Assembly: GCA_031002005.1 (NCBI GenBank)
Contig: CM061921.1
Coordinates: forward strand, 177,390,935-177,454,934
Direction of reading: 5' to 3'
Source of the DNA: Vandiemenella viatica
Lineage: Eukaryota; Arthropoda; Insecta; Orthoptera; Morabidae
Length of the DNA stretch: 64,000 nt
Each line of letters opens with the position of its first letter. Positions within the stretch are counted from its first letter, which is position 1. The position numbers and the translations under genes are program-made. Positions 1-14,100 of this stretch are shown here, in pieces. The notes under the pieces were generated by a model. The model was not told the origin of the DNA, did not search any database, and saw only the letters and a list, made by a program, of their open reading frames with translations.

Positions 1-665
1 TCGATACGCACCTGTTTACTAATATGAAGATGTGTTATTCATTCGAGACGCGCCTGTTTAATAAACTTTTGACAGTAAAAAACGGTTTCTACCAAATAAA
101 AGTATATTTAAAGAATAGCTGAAATCATCTTATTGCTAGCACCCAAGGATTTATATATCACACATAATTGCTTCTGTGTGGCCTCTACAAAATTCAGGTG
201 TTATTTGTAATTAATATATAATATTTGTGTCTAACAAATAATAATTTTCACTATGTTATTCATCATGTATGTTTATTTAAATACTATGATGTGTTCTATA
301 TTCCAGAAGTCTCTACTCGGGAAGTGATCTATATAAAACAATAATAAAAAATATGGACATTTAAAAAAAATAAGATTGAGGAAAACTTATTTTTCATACG
401 ATGCTGAAAAGATGGTTTGATAATACTTAGGTGTTGACCCATAATGTCTACACAAGCAATGAAATAAAAAACAAAGCTTATGAGTTTACAATATCTGACC
501 ATGCTAGAGATGGACTTTACAGTTCATCTTCCCTCTTTCATACTTTCATGCCCACTTTACACAAAAAAAGAGAAATTATGACAGAGATAACTGAAACAAA
601 ATAAAAAAATATCCTAGATTTAAAATCGATAACAAACAATCATCCTTCGACGATTGCTGTGAATA

Positions 666-695
666 AGACTTCTTCTTCTTCTTCTCTCTCTCTCT

Positions 696-746
<51 letters not shown>
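666..746. repeat. TTC/TC microsatellite running into a long T tract
   Basis: Several TTC units are followed by TC units and then by about 50 consecutive T. It could be the reverse-complemented tail of an old retroelement or plain slippage. No element body is recognisable next to it. Confidence 0.85.
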
Positions 747-747
<1 letters not shown>

Positions 748-1109
748 ACAGGATAAAGTTTCAGATTGCTCTAGTAGCAAACACAATTATAAAATTATGT
801 AACTTCTGCTTGTCCATCACTGTTAAGTGTTTGATACCAAAAAACTATCAATTATTTTGAAATAAATTTTGTATTGCTATTTTAAAAGTAAATTTCTAGC
901 GTAGAACAATTATTTAATATTGTTACATAATTCTAATTTTTATGTAGTTCTACAATACATTCATTTTCCATAGATTCCAATATAAGAGACTGGCTCTGTG
1001 AGGTGCGGAAAGTTGTAAATTTACAGATAAACAATAGATAAATACTTCAGAAGACATACAATCACAGCATACATGGTACATTAATTACGTCAACTACATT
1101 TACACACTG

Positions 1110-1575
1110 ACAGTTATTTTGTGGATACCTTAGAAATAGATTCTTCAACTGTGTAGATAGAGTTGTCAATTAATTTTTTTTAAAAAAATTTCCTAAATTT
1201 AATCTTATCATCCCATAGACATTTAAGTTGCGTTGGGAGCTTGTCAAAGATATCTATTCCTAAATATCAGACCCCTTTTTGAACAAATAACAATGACCTG
1301 TAATCCTTGTGAAGATCATTTCTACTTCTAGTGCCATAATTGTGTATTTTACTGTTTGTTTCAAATAGAGTATAATTTGTGACTACAAAGGACATCAATG
1401 TGTATATATACTCGGCCACCAATGTTAAAATTCCTAACTTTTTGAACAGCTCTCTGCATGAAGTTCTACTGCTAACCCCACACATAATTCTTACCTGTTA
1501 CTCGCTTTTGGACTCCCAACACTTTGTATCTATGAGTAGAATTGTCCCAGAATATTATTCCATTTGACATTAAGG
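1110..1575 (-). mobile_element. LINE reverse-transcriptase C-terminal relic
   Basis: Read on the minus strand, this encodes the tail typical of insect non-LTR retrotransposon polymerases: a GVSSRTSCRELFKKLGIL segment, then YIYTLMSFV, NSKIHNYGTRSRNDLH and a QKGV-YLGI-FDKLP motif. One in-frame stop lies after QKGV, so it is dead. Clade (Jockey/CR1-like) is judged from memory of the family and is uncertain. It sits antisense in a Notch intron. Confidence 0.6.
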
Positions 1576-1962
1576 AGTTCTAGTAGCAAAGTTGTCTTAT
1601 ATTTCGATATAATGCTTGATAATAAAAATGATTCTGTTAAAATGGAAATACCAAGAAATAATTTCTAAACAATAGTTGTTTAAAATACAAGGCATTTCCA
1701 CAAGGCTGATGAAAAACTAAATGGAAATTTGATTAGTCACTTTTTTATTAGAAATACTGTCTCATATACAGTGAAACTAATACATTGGTTACTCTGCTAA
1801 ATACTTGAGATCTGCCATACCCCCAAATCTACTAACAATAACAAAAACCTCCATCAAATTTATTAGCATACACTGTTATAAACTTGTCACTCCCTGGCCA
1901 AACTTATTAAAACACTTATGCAGAAAGAAGATTTACTAATTGAACATTCTTTTTTTCTCTAG

Positions 1963-2199
1963 GATTTACTGGCACCCAGTGTGAAACGGACATTGACGAA
2001 TGCCAGTCCAACCCGTGTTTAAATGGTGGTATCTGCAATGATCTGATTAATACATTTAGTTGTGTTTGTTCCATTGGTTTCACTGGAAACAGGTGTCAGA
2101 CTAATATAGATGATTGTATAAGTAGTCCATGTCGCAATGGGGGTATTTGCCGTGACTCTGTGGCTGGTTACACTTGTGATTGCCCGCCGGGTTTTACTG
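1963..2199 (+). CDS. Notch exon a: end of EGF12, EGF13, most of EGF14
   Basis: The acceptor AG is at 1961-1962 and the donor GT at 2200. The exon opens with two bases of a Gly codon (GFTGTQCET closes EGF12) and ends one base into a Gly codon. EGF13 and EGF14 both have the calcium-binding D/N-I-D-D/E-C start. Both keep the CxSxPC O-glucose site, but neither keeps the C-x4-S/T-C O-fucose site. Confidence 0.95.
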
Positions 2200-5100
2200 G
2201 TGAGTCAGACAAATATGAGGAACTTTTTGATTTTATGACTTATACATAATTCTCACAAGCCATTGTAATGTGTACTTGTTCAGTTACATTAGTGGTGTGT
2301 GATGTTTCATTGCAGGCACAAATTGTGAAACCAATATAAATGATTGTCAGAGCTCACCTTGCCATCACGGTGAATGTGTGGACGGAGAAAATTCTTTCTC
2401 GTGTAACTGCCATCCTGGTTACACCGGATACCTGTGCCAAAATCAAATTAATGAATGCGAAAGCAACCCATGCCAGTACGGTGGACATTGTGAAGATCTA
2501 ATTGCAGGCTACCAGTGCCGCTGTAGGCCAGGAACATCTGGCTCAAATTGTGAGATCAATGTTAACGAGTGTTTCAGTAACCCTTGCCGCAACAGAGCAA
2601 ATTGTGTTGATGGTATCAGCAAGTAAGTTCATTTTAAATTCTCCTCTTGTATATATAAGTACTGCTTGAGTGAAATGCCACCTTTTCAGAATTTCAGTTT
2701 GGTTGGTAGTAAATAACAGACGAATCATATGGAACTAACGAAACTGAAACAAATGGAACACCTTCTCATTATTTATTTGACATTTTTCTTTTACTAGGTA
2801 CACATGTGAATGTCTTCCTGGATTTGCTGGGCAGCATTGTGAAACCAATATAAATGAATGTGCAAGTAATCCTTGTGCAAATGGGGGACGCTGTATGGAT
2901 CTGATAAACGGTTTCCGCTGTGAGTGTCCCCGTGGCTACTATGACGCACGCTGCTTGAGTGATGTTGACGAATGTGCGAGCAATCCTTGCATGAATGGAG
3001 GCAGATGTGAAGATGGTGTAAATCAATTTATCTGTCACTGTGTACCTGGTTATGGAGGTATGTGAAGTGTAATTTGTGTATAAAACACACATTATAATGG
3101 AGGATGTACACATTGCTTCTTTATCACATTTGCCAGTTCTTTTATTTATTTATTTTCCTAATGGGTCAGATTGTTAAGCTGAAACATTATTTCCAGGGAA
3201 GCGTTGTGAGTTGGACCTGGATGAGTGTGGATCAAATCCTTGTCAGCATGGTGGAACGTGCACTGACAGGTTGAATGCTTACTCTTGTAAATGTGTGGCA
3301 GGATACACAGGAATTAACTGTGAAACAAACATTGATGACTGTGCTGTAAATCCATGCAAGAATGGTGGTTCATGCATAGACTTGGTCAATGATTACAGTT
3401 GTGTTTGTGAGCTACCGTACACAGGTCGAGACTGCCAGGAAAAGCTTGATCCTTGTGCACCAAACAGGTATGAAACTTTCATTTAGCAACTTGCTTTATA
3501 GAGATTTTACTAATCATTGCAAAAACAAATTACGCTATTTTTTCTGTATATTCACCATGTATTACAATTAATTTGTTCTATTTTGCTGCTTACATATTAA
3601 TGTAATTAGGGAAAAAATCTTTTACATCATTTTTCACATTAAAATCTTTTGTGCTGTAAAGTTTTTACACCAGTTAACCCGGGTGAAAATCTGCTGTTGG
3701 CTGACTTTCCATTTCAGTGATGGTTTCCAGTGGATGGACTGCAGTGTTGTATCACTATCCTGGTAAAACTTGAGAATATAATCTTAAGAATCCATCCTCT
3801 GTCAGTGGATCTCTCTTGAAATTTTCACCTAAGGTGATGACAGATACTTCCATTACATGCTCTGTTGCATATTTTGTTCTTCATAATTATGATTCTGTGT
3901 AGTTTCATCATCCCTAATGATTTATTATATAAAGTTTTCATCTATTTTACTAAAATGTGACAAGTGATAGGAAAAGATGCCTGTGCAGTTGCACTTATGC
4001 TTGTTTGCCAGTTTCCTAGACAACCAGCTCATATACTTTGTAGAAGTAGAGAATGTCATCCATGTCTCAACTATTCTGCAGTCACTTTGACTGTTACTCT
4101 TCTGTCTTCATGAACCAATTCCAAGGCTCTGTAATTCCCCTATTTTTTTATGGCTGTCGTGGGCATTCTGTTATACTACTAAATACATTTCTTTACACTA
4201 ACTTCCATGAAACTTATGTCATACCTCTTCTTTTCGTGCATCTGAGGTATCGTACGGGTTTTCACTACTGCTCTATTACACAGAAATACCGAATCTGCTG
4301 AAAGTCTCTGTTTATTGCAACATAGATATGGCTATAGTTAAAAGTGATATACAGCTGTGAACTTTAAACATTATAATGTGAGCAAGTGCTAGGTTCCTTG
4401 ACTGATAAACTTCTAAGTCAGATGATTAAGGTGAGAATCGCTAGGCAGCCTGAGGCTGTAATTACTACTTCAGTAAACTATAATTGAGTGAAGGCAGGAT
4501 CGCCTGTTGATTGCCTCAAGTGAACATTGCTGAACATGTGGTCTTTGCCACACTCCGGAACTCGAGCTGACATTATCGGCGGGTTTTGCTGCTCAGTTGA
4601 ACAGGCAGGTTTCTATTGCATCCACCACAGATTATTATATTTTGTGGAACTTAATAAAACTTTAAACTGAAGTAAAAAAAATATAATATAGTCTTCTCTG
4701 GTGACTAGCCGAGTGAGCAGGGTATTTTCACAAGATATTTTGGCGATCAGAATCTCTGTTGCCATCCGATTGTCGAAATACCCTGCTCACTCGACTAGTC
4801 ACCCGAGAAGACTATATTAATTCTCAAAGCCGAGAGAAACTTTGTTCTTATGTAAAACGGAAATATAGCCACGACAGCTCTTTCTTCAATGAACATGAGA
4901 GTAGTTGCATCTGGACACCCAGAATGTTCTGCATGTCACAATCCAATTACCATTTTCACACATCACAAACCACTCATATAAGTGAGAGAGTATTGTTTCA
5001 TGCTGAACACATATGTTTTGATGAATTTGTGCTCCTGGTACACCTTCCTACCATATTTATCACAGCATGGCAGTTCTCACACAGCTGGCCTGGCATGCAG

Positions 5101-8100
5101 ACTATCCACATGGCATTGTACAAAAACCACACTATCTGCCACTTACACTCTCTTCATATCAGTTGATAAACATGAAAGTGTGGAAGCTTTTCAAATATGC
5201 TTTGTAAAATTAATGAAATTATTCTAATTGTTTGTTGCATTACTAAACATTTAAGTTTTAAAGATTTTGTAAGCTGAATTTTGCTTCTTTACCCAGAAGG
5301 AGCATGGTGGGTGAGCAGTAATGCTGTGGCCTCGCATTTTGGAGGACGTGTATTCGAATCCCCATCTGGCCTTCCAGATTTGGGTTTCCCGTGGTTTCCC
5401 CAAATCACTCCAGGTTAATGTAGTGATGGTTTCCTTAAAAAGGGCTATGGTCAAACTCCTTCCTGTTCCTTACCCCCAGTTCTTTCCCATGTCTAATGAC
5501 GTTGATGAAAAAAGCTTTGCCTAGACACAGGTGTATCATTGTTGAATCTAAAGGAGAGATTAACAGTTACATCTTTAAAATCTGTAATGCATTGAGCAAG
5601 GAAGATATTGTAACTTTCTGACGAAATTGTTTCAGGTGTCGGAATGGAGCTCGCTGCTCACCGTCCAGTAACTTCATGGACTTTCTATGCTCGTGTGGCT
5701 TGGGATATAAAGGTCGACTCTGTGATGAAGATGTTGACGAATGTGTTCTCTCTTCACCCTGTCGGAATGGAGCAACATGTCGCAATACCAACGGTTCATA
5801 TCACTGTATTTGCGCACTCGGGTATGAAGGACGTGATTGCATCACAAACACTGACGATTGTGCCTCGTGTAAGTTTAGTGATTTGAGGTATCTTAATTGT
5901 AGCTTGTTAGTTTAATTTGCTGCTCCATTTCCTTACCATTTAGTCATGAAAAGTGTTCACTTTTATGTATTATGTTTTATAACAAAAACTGAATTTTTCA
6001 GTCCCATGCCAGAATGGAGGAACATGCCTTGATGGAATAGGTGATTACACCTGTTTATGTGTTGAAGGATTTGGAGGTAAACATTGTGAAACAGACATTG
6101 ATGAATGTCAATCGTCCCCATGCCACAATGGTGCTACGTGTAATCAGTATGTTAATTCTTACACGTGCACCTGCCCACTTGGTTTCTCTGGAATGAATTG
6201 CCAGACAAACGATGAAGATTGTACAGACAGCAGTTGCATGAATGGTGGAACATGTGTGGATGGGATCAACAACTACACGTGCATTTGCCCACCAGGGTAA
6301 GTTATTTAGTTAAAAGTCTGATAAAAATTAAATGTCTGCAATACACATTTCTACAAAGTAGGCTATTTTCAGTTCATAATGGGAAGAAAATATGATTAAA
6401 TGATGTTTTCTCAAAACGTGTATTTCACTTATTGGTGTATTTCATATCATAGACTTCCCATACATGAAGTAAGAAACAATTGCTGTTGAATGTTTATTTT
6501 CATGTATATAGTATAAATAAGATTGTGTTGTCAATATGAAGTCCCTGTTGTGCAAATTTTATTTTTTTAAATGCATTTTTCACAGGTACACTGGTTCAAA
6601 CTGTCAGTACCGCATTAATGAATGTGATAGTCATCCTTGCTTAAATGGAGGGACTTGTCAAGATCATGTAAAGTATTTCACATGCCACTGTCCATATGGT
6701 TTCACAGGTAAACACTGTGATAATTATGTGGACTGGTGCAGCACAGATCCTTGCATGAATGATGCTACATGCTTACAGACTAAAAATAAATATCAATGCC
6801 TCTGTGCTCCTGGCTGGACTGGAAAAGTATGTGATGTGGAAATGGTATCCTGTAATGATGCTGCATTAAGGAAAGGTGAGTGACATTGTGTCTTTAATCT
6901 GTTCATGATGGACTATTGCTGCTTGAATAGATATGAGAAAGCAATTGTTTGAGTGTTGTACACTTTTCATTGTTTACAATGGCTGTTTTTGCTGGTTCTC
7001 AATATGTCTTATATTTTCACACTCCCCAAAGGCCATAGTGATAGAAAACACCAGGCACAAACACATAACAGCAGAACACATTGTTTTCCAAAAGACACCT
7101 CTATTAATTATACATGGAATTTTTGTGTTTATTCACCTTAGTTGTTTTTTATTTCTATCATCTAGCCTAAGATTCAGTAACGGCCAGTCACTTTACCAAC
7201 TTTTGTTTACAGTGCTGACAACAGGAATCAGGTTTTTTAATAAATTTGATAGTCATCAAGAATATAGGAGAATGTAGATAACACTTTTGAAAATATAGGA
7301 TAAAAGTTCAGTATTTTGCCAGGTGTCCTAAAGGGCTGTAGCATATCATCAACATCTTCTGTTTATCTGCTGTTCTGACGATTTCAAAGAGCTATAGCAT
7401 GTATACCCTGCAAATTGTGTATAGGCATTAAGGCACTGCCAACTGGAGTTAAATGTGTCAGTTAGAATCCTACTGCTGGGGAACCAGGCATCCTTAGTAC
7501 AAATTTCAAGTGTTTTTCCATAATTGATTAGGTGACTGTTGGATTTGTTCCCAATTCCACTTGAAAAATTATGCACGCGGAATGCTTTTTCACTATCAGA
7601 GAGTTGACTTATTTTCTTCCTCTAGAATATATTGTTAAAAAGGTGTTAAAACTAAGCATAAAACAAAATAGCTTATATATTATAGCTGAACTGCTAATTT
7701 AAAATTCCAGGTACATTTTTAGTAATGGATACTTGAAAGAAAGAGGTTATACATTATAAATTATCACTTAGTAAAATGTATTAAATTTACTGTTATATGA
7801 AGGTACTATCTCTTATTTTATCTTAATGGAATATTTGAACCCAGATTATAAGCCTCTTTTGTTTTCAGGCGTCAACCGGGAAGACCTGTGCAACAACGGT
7901 ACATGTGAGGACATTGGAAATAGTCACAGGTGCCACTGTGCAGAAGGCTACAGCGGAAGCTACTGCCAGCAGGAAATAGACGAGTGCGAGTCGGCACCGT
8001 GCCAAAATGGCGCAACATGCAAGAATCTAGTAGGATCGTATTCTTGCCAGTGTGCAGCCGGCTTCCAGGGACAGAACTGCGAGCTAAATGTGGACGACTG

Positions 8101-11100
8101 CCATCCCAACCCATGCCAGAACGGCGGTACCTGTCACGACCTTGTTGCCCGTTTTAGCTGCTCCTGCCCTCCCGGCACACTGGGTATCATTTGCGAGATC
8201 AATGTAGAGGATTGTGTGCCAGGAGCTTGTCATAACAACGGCACCTGTGTGGACCGTGTCGGGGGTTTCGAGTGTCGCTGTCCACCTGGATTTGTAGGGC
8301 CACGCTGTGAGGGTGACATCAACGAGTGCCTGTCGGAGCCGTGTTCGTCACCTGGTACTCAGGACTGTGTGCAGCTTGTTAACAACTACATGTGCAATTG
8401 CAAACCGGGATACATGGGACGTCGCTGTGATGTCCGCGTCGATTTTTGTGCCAGTGCACCTTGTGCTAACGGTGGTGTCTGTGAGGCACTGGAAACTGGT
8501 CACACGTGCCTCTGCCCAGAAGGTTACTACGGACCGGACTGTCGTTTTGCCGGTTACGGGTGCGACTCGTCACCGTGCCAAAATGGCGGTGCCTGCCGAA
8601 TAATGGAGAGTGGAGGCTATCGCTGTGATTGCCCCTCGGGGACTGCGGGATTACACTGTGAACTAGATGGGCGAGACGAGTGTGCGAGTATCCCTTGCCA
8701 ACACGGCGGAACATGTCACAATCAGGTTGGGGACTACGTTTGCTTCTGCCAGCGCTCTTGGGCGGGAAAGAACTGTGAGATGTATGACCCGACATTCCCA
8801 GGTGGCTTAGGCCGAGCACTGCCACCTGATACGACTGTTGGCACTGTGGGTGTTTATAGTGTGCAAGACCTGGATGTTGAGAGGCAGAGACACAAGTGTC
8901 TCGAAAACGGATGTGCCGATAAGTCTCGGAATGGGCACTGTGATGAGGAGTGCAATGTTGCGGCTTGTGACTATGATGGAAATGACTGCTCTCTTGGAAT
9001 TGACCCCTGGAAGAACTGCACTGCTCCAATAGATTGCCGTAGGGTCTTTATGAATGGTGTCTGTGATAAAGTGTGTAACAATCCTATGTGCCTCTTCGAC
9101 GGTCGAGACTGTCAGAAGTCTCTCAGTCCTTGCAAGTAAGTAACTAGACATGTTGTCAAGTACATAATTTGTAACATTATCTCACTTTCAGGATACTCCT
9201 GTAATCTTGAATTATAAATCAATAACGCTCTAAGCAGGAAGGTATCAGTTTTTTCTATCATTTCACTTCATCCTTTTTTTTGCTCCACACATAGATTCTT
9301 AAAAATTTCTTTCTAAGTCCTAGATAAATATTTGAAACTAAAAGATTTCTCTATTTCATGAAGATGCTTTTTGCTAGTGCTATTCTGCTTTTAACATCAT
9401 TCCTGCTTCAGCCATTGGTTGTAATTTTGCTTCCCTAATAGCAGAATTCTTTTACTTCTTCTATCACATCTGATCCTATTTTTATTTATAATCTACTATG
9501 ATTGGTATTATTTCTGCTACATTTCATCACTTTTGTCTTGCTTTGATTTGTATTCAGACAAAATCTTCCTTCAGTATTTTGTTCATGCCATTCAGTAACT
9601 TCTCAATATCCTCAGCCTGTTCTGCTAACAAGACAATCTCATCAAAAAATCGTAGCATACTGATTTTTTCTCCTTGAATACTTATGCAACATGGAAATTT
9701 TTCTTTTACTTCCTTTATTGCTTCCTCTACATACATGTTGAATATTATAGGGACAGACTACAACCTTGTCTCATACCCTTTTTGACTGATGCATGTCTCT
9801 CATGATTCTCTATTTTTATTATAGCCACTTGACTCTTGTATAGTTTACAAAGTATTCTTCTATCTCGATACTTTAGACCTGACTTCTTTCAAATTTTAAA
9901 CATCTCGTCCCACCTAACATTATCAGAAGCTTTTTCTAAATCAACAAATGCCATAAAAGTATCCTTGTGCTTCTTGATCTTCCCTTCCAGCATATTTGAT
10001 TTCTGATTTAAAGCCAGAATCGCTTCCCTTGTACCATGATTTTTCCTAAACCCAAACTGATCTTCACCTACTATCTCTTCCACTACACTTTCCATTCTTC
10101 TGTATATTATTCTGGTCAGTAATTTTGAAGCATGTGATGTTAGACTAATGGTGTGATAATTCTCACATTTGTTGGCTAGTCATTCCTTTGGAAGTGTGAA
10201 GATGATACTTTTATTAAAATCAGTTGTAATTTCTCCTGTTTCATAACTTTTTGATATCAGGCAGAATAATCTTTTGATTCCTTCTTCTCCTAAGCATTTA
10301 AGAAGTTCTGCAGGGATCTCATCAATTCCAACTGCATTTTCATTCAAGTCATTCAGAGCTCTATCAAATTCTGTCCTCAAAACAGGATATCCTATGTCAT
10401 CAGTGTTGACATCACCTTCCTTTTCCATTATGCTGTTGTTCAAGTCATCCCCATCATACAGTTTCTCGTATTCCTTGCATTGGTCATCTGTGCTTAAAAG
10501 AGGTTTCCCATTGGCAGCTGTATTGCTTATACCTCTTTTCTTCATTTCTCCAAAATTTTGCTTTATCTTCATATATGCAACATCTACTTTACCTACAACC
10601 ATTTCCTTTTCTACTTCTTCACACTTTTCTTGCAGCCATTTTTCTTTTGCTTTTTTGCATTTTTGCTTATTTGATTTCTACATTGCCTGTACAGCTCTCT
10701 TCCTGCTTCATCCTGAGCATTTTGTGCCTTCTCCTCTGATACAACTGCTCCAAAATTTCTTCTGTGATCCAAGGTTTTCGAGTGGCTTGTTCAAAAAGCC
10801 TAATGTTTCTTTATCGGCTTTCATTATTTCTCTCTTCAATGCATTCCATTTGTCCTCAGTTCAGCGTCTTTCAGTGTTACTTCTTTGACCCAAGTCTACC
10901 ATTTCTGCAAATTTTTCCCTCGTGTTAGATTGTTTCATTGTAATTATTTTGTTTTGGTATAGTGTCCCCCCCCCTAACAATTTTTTTGTTATAAAAGCCG
11001 GTCTTAAATGGTTGTGCTATTCTTTTCTGTTACAGTGTAATTCGTATCTGCCTTTTTACTAATTTTCTTTTTTTCTATTTCTTTCTTGTTCCTCTATTGT

Positions 11101-14100
11101 TTTCTTCCTTTATTTCAGTACATGATATATTATTATTCCCATTATTTTATTTTGCACTAGTTTTGAGCTAGAGATAAATTTCCAGAAAGTGAGCCTTCCA
11201 TTACATTATTTTCTTACTCCAAATAAATATAAGAAAATTAAATTTATTGAACTACAGTCAGTAACAAACTGGTTTATAGCTTCTTTTTATGACTGTAGCA
11301 TACAGATATCATTTTGGAAGCTAGCAGGAAGTTTAAACTAAGTGCTACAGTTGGTTTGAATATGGATCGCTTTTAATGGTGCTTTCAATTGATCAAATAG
11401 GGGAAGACTGCCAACAACATAACTTGATATCATGATACAACAATCAATATGTTTCATATTTAGTTCAGACTATTGTTTTCCCTGACTGAAGCAAGGGTGC
11501 AAGTTAAGGAACAGAGGATGTGCCGGAAAGCAGTGTTTGATATATGTGGCTGTTTGAAATTATAGAACAAAGCAATGGTAGCAGAATTAATACATGAAGG
11601 TTCCATTGTTTAACCAGTAATTGATGCATTTGTTTAGTTTTTGTTCAGTCTTCAATTGATACAAGGAAAGGCCATCCTATGTAATTAGTATATGTTTTCA
11701 ACTTCCTTCCTATCCAATTTTTAATGAAACGGTTTCACATATTGTACCAACTTTTACATTATTATTATTGGATGTAAGATGGACACAGTAATCCTGACTG
11801 CAATTCTTTTTTCTTTAGCCCAATTTATGATGCATATTGTCAGAAGCACTATGCAAATGGACACTGTGATTATGGCTGTAACAATGAAGAATGTAACTGG
11901 GATGGACTGGACTGTGAGAATGAACAGCCAGTGTTAGCTGACGGTCTTATTTCAATAGTACTTTTGTTGGACATGCAAGTCTTCCGCTCCAATATTGTTG
12001 CATTTCTTCGAGAGGTGAGAGATATTATCATAGTATATACTTTTGTATGTAGTAAGTCTGTTACATTAATCTAAAGAACTTTGTTGCAACATATTTAATG
12101 CTTTCAAGGAATAATAGATACACCAGTTGATCATAAATTTATCTCTCAGATTGTTGCCTACATGGTTTTACATATCTCTAAGTTTTAATCCTTAGATGCT
12201 GTAACAAAATTTACAATATTGCTTTAATTTTAAAAAATATATATATCATTCATATATCAATAATTCTGGACATAATAATATTTTAGATTGGGCACCAATT
12301 ACGTACAACACTGAGAGTAAAAAAGGACCAAGTGGGAAATGACATGATTTTCCCATGGAAACTTGAAAATGATGAGGGATCAAATTCTATCTTTGGTCGT
12401 GGCAGTTCTGGAGTGATAGCATACCTAGAACTGGACAATCGCAAGTGTGCTTTGGAAAATTCAGAATGCTTCAGGTCTGCAAATGAGGTATGGGATTAAT
12501 ATCTGAACATTTACTGAGTTGCTATGATATAATGGCTTAATACCATTGAATGTAAACTTCTTGGACCTATGATCTTCATGATTTATTTCTCAGGCTGCAG
12601 ATTTCTTGGCTGCTACTGCAGCAAGACATTCACTCTCCACAACATTCCCCATTTATCAAGTGAGGGGTGTAGAAGGCCCTCTACCGGGTGATGAACCCGG
12701 TGCAAACGTGAAGTACGTTTGTATTGGAGTGGTTATTGTGTTGCTGGCTGGCTGTCTTATAGGAGTACTAGTTACCGCACAGCGAAAGCGAGCACAAGGT
12801 ATAACATGGTTTCCAGAAGGATTTCTACGCAGCAGCAGGTGAATAAAATTGCATTTCACAAACTTTATTATAGCTTATGCTTATAACCTTAGAACATCTA
12901 ATTTCAACAATGCTTGATAGGCACAAATCAGTTGTTCTGTAGTGGGTGATAATGTTAATCAATATGCGTTTAGGTAACAAATGTTAAGTATTATGGTATA
13001 TATTCCTTGAATTTTTTGTGCCAACTCTTTATATAACAATTTTTAAAAAAAAGTAAAAAAAAAATGGTAGACAGCTTAAGTTTGAAGTGTCAGGAATACA
13101 AAGGTATTGTCAGTCAAAACTACCATGCACTAAATTTTTGGGATCAGAGTGATAAATGGAATGATTGTTTAGCTCATATTATCACCATAACTCATATTTA
13201 CAAACTGAATTTTCCCCCGGAACTGTAATCATTTACAGGAGGGAATGAATGAGTAATTTACATCCATGTTGAGTAATGTAACAAGAAGATACTCTCCACA
13301 CTCTCCCTAGAACTGGCTTTTTCACTTCATTGGCTTACTTCACAAAAGTTTCTTTACCTTCCAATCCCTTGTCTACCATCAGATATGAGGCACTGATATG
13401 GGCAATAGTTCAATAGTCTTTGAAGGGACAATCCAATATTTTTGATCAAAAATTTCTATCTTTGGGGACTAGAATTAAAAAAAAAAACTATTTTAGAGTC
13501 AATTCCAAAAAAGCAAAAAAAGGTATGTCTGTGCAGCCCTCCATGACATGGATGCCACAAAGATTTAATGAATGAGTAACACAAGGAGAAAAAATTGCCA
13601 ACAGATTTTCTTTTAATATATGCACTTGAGCTCCCTGGTAGGTGCTACCATCACTGCTCCCATTGTCATAAGCCTGCCCACAACAGTGTGAAAGCTGTTT
13701 CAGCTCATGGCAAATCATTCTAGCAATTGACTGGCCACAGTAACATAACAATATAGTGGAAGGATGGGCAAAATTCCGGGGGCCCCCAGCTTGAGAGTGC
13801 TGCGAGCACAGGAGGATCCACCCATTTTCACCACTACAGTTACCATTTGCTGCCCCTGTTGTTGCCAGCTGTGACAGTAGTTGAGCTAAAAAAAAAAGTT
13901 CACTCGTCACATAAATTTGCCATTTGCCACTCCTTCAGAACATGATTTTACCTCCTGGGGCAACTGCCCCAGTTTGCCCCCTCCCCCCACCCATTAATAC
14001 AGCACTGACGGAGGGCCCCATCTGATGAATTTGCCATGGGCCTTAACAGTATAGTTACGCCACTGACTGACCAGTCTTTTGGTCACAGTCAAGAAAGTTG

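Larger units (their letters stand above)
1..1962 (+). other. Upstream Notch intron (3' part), noncoding
   Basis: This AT-rich stretch precedes the first recognisable Notch exon. It ends in a pyrimidine tract and an AG at 1961-1962, a good splice acceptor. I searched it for the expected EGF11-12 cysteine pattern and found none, so those exons lie upstream of the window. It holds a microsatellite/T tract and one antisense LINE relic, listed separately. Confidence 0.75.
3468..5635 (+). other. Notch intron between EGF22 halves
   Basis: This 2.2-kb intron is noncoding. It contains an imperfect inverted repeat at 4685-4816 and a sense-oriented SINE at 5303-5527, listed separately. I recognise nothing in the remaining AT-rich sequence. 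Confidence 0.8.

Noticed and set aside
3389..4301. Short plus-strand open frames in the EGF22 intron
   Set aside because: No family similarity, out of the Notch frame, within AT-rich intron.
7349..7576. 75-codon minus-strand open stretch in a Notch intron
   Set aside because: No recognisable motif; could be a transposon scrap but I cannot support it.
7826..7868. Upstream in-frame ATG giving a longer open frame for the EGF29-36 exon
   Set aside because: The sequence ends in TTTTCAG and the preceding exon stops inside the same Gly codon, so this is intron; the residues do not resemble Notch.
8466..9151. Long open frames on the minus strand opposite the large Notch exon
   Set aside because: They are shadows of a GC-rich coding exon with no family signature.
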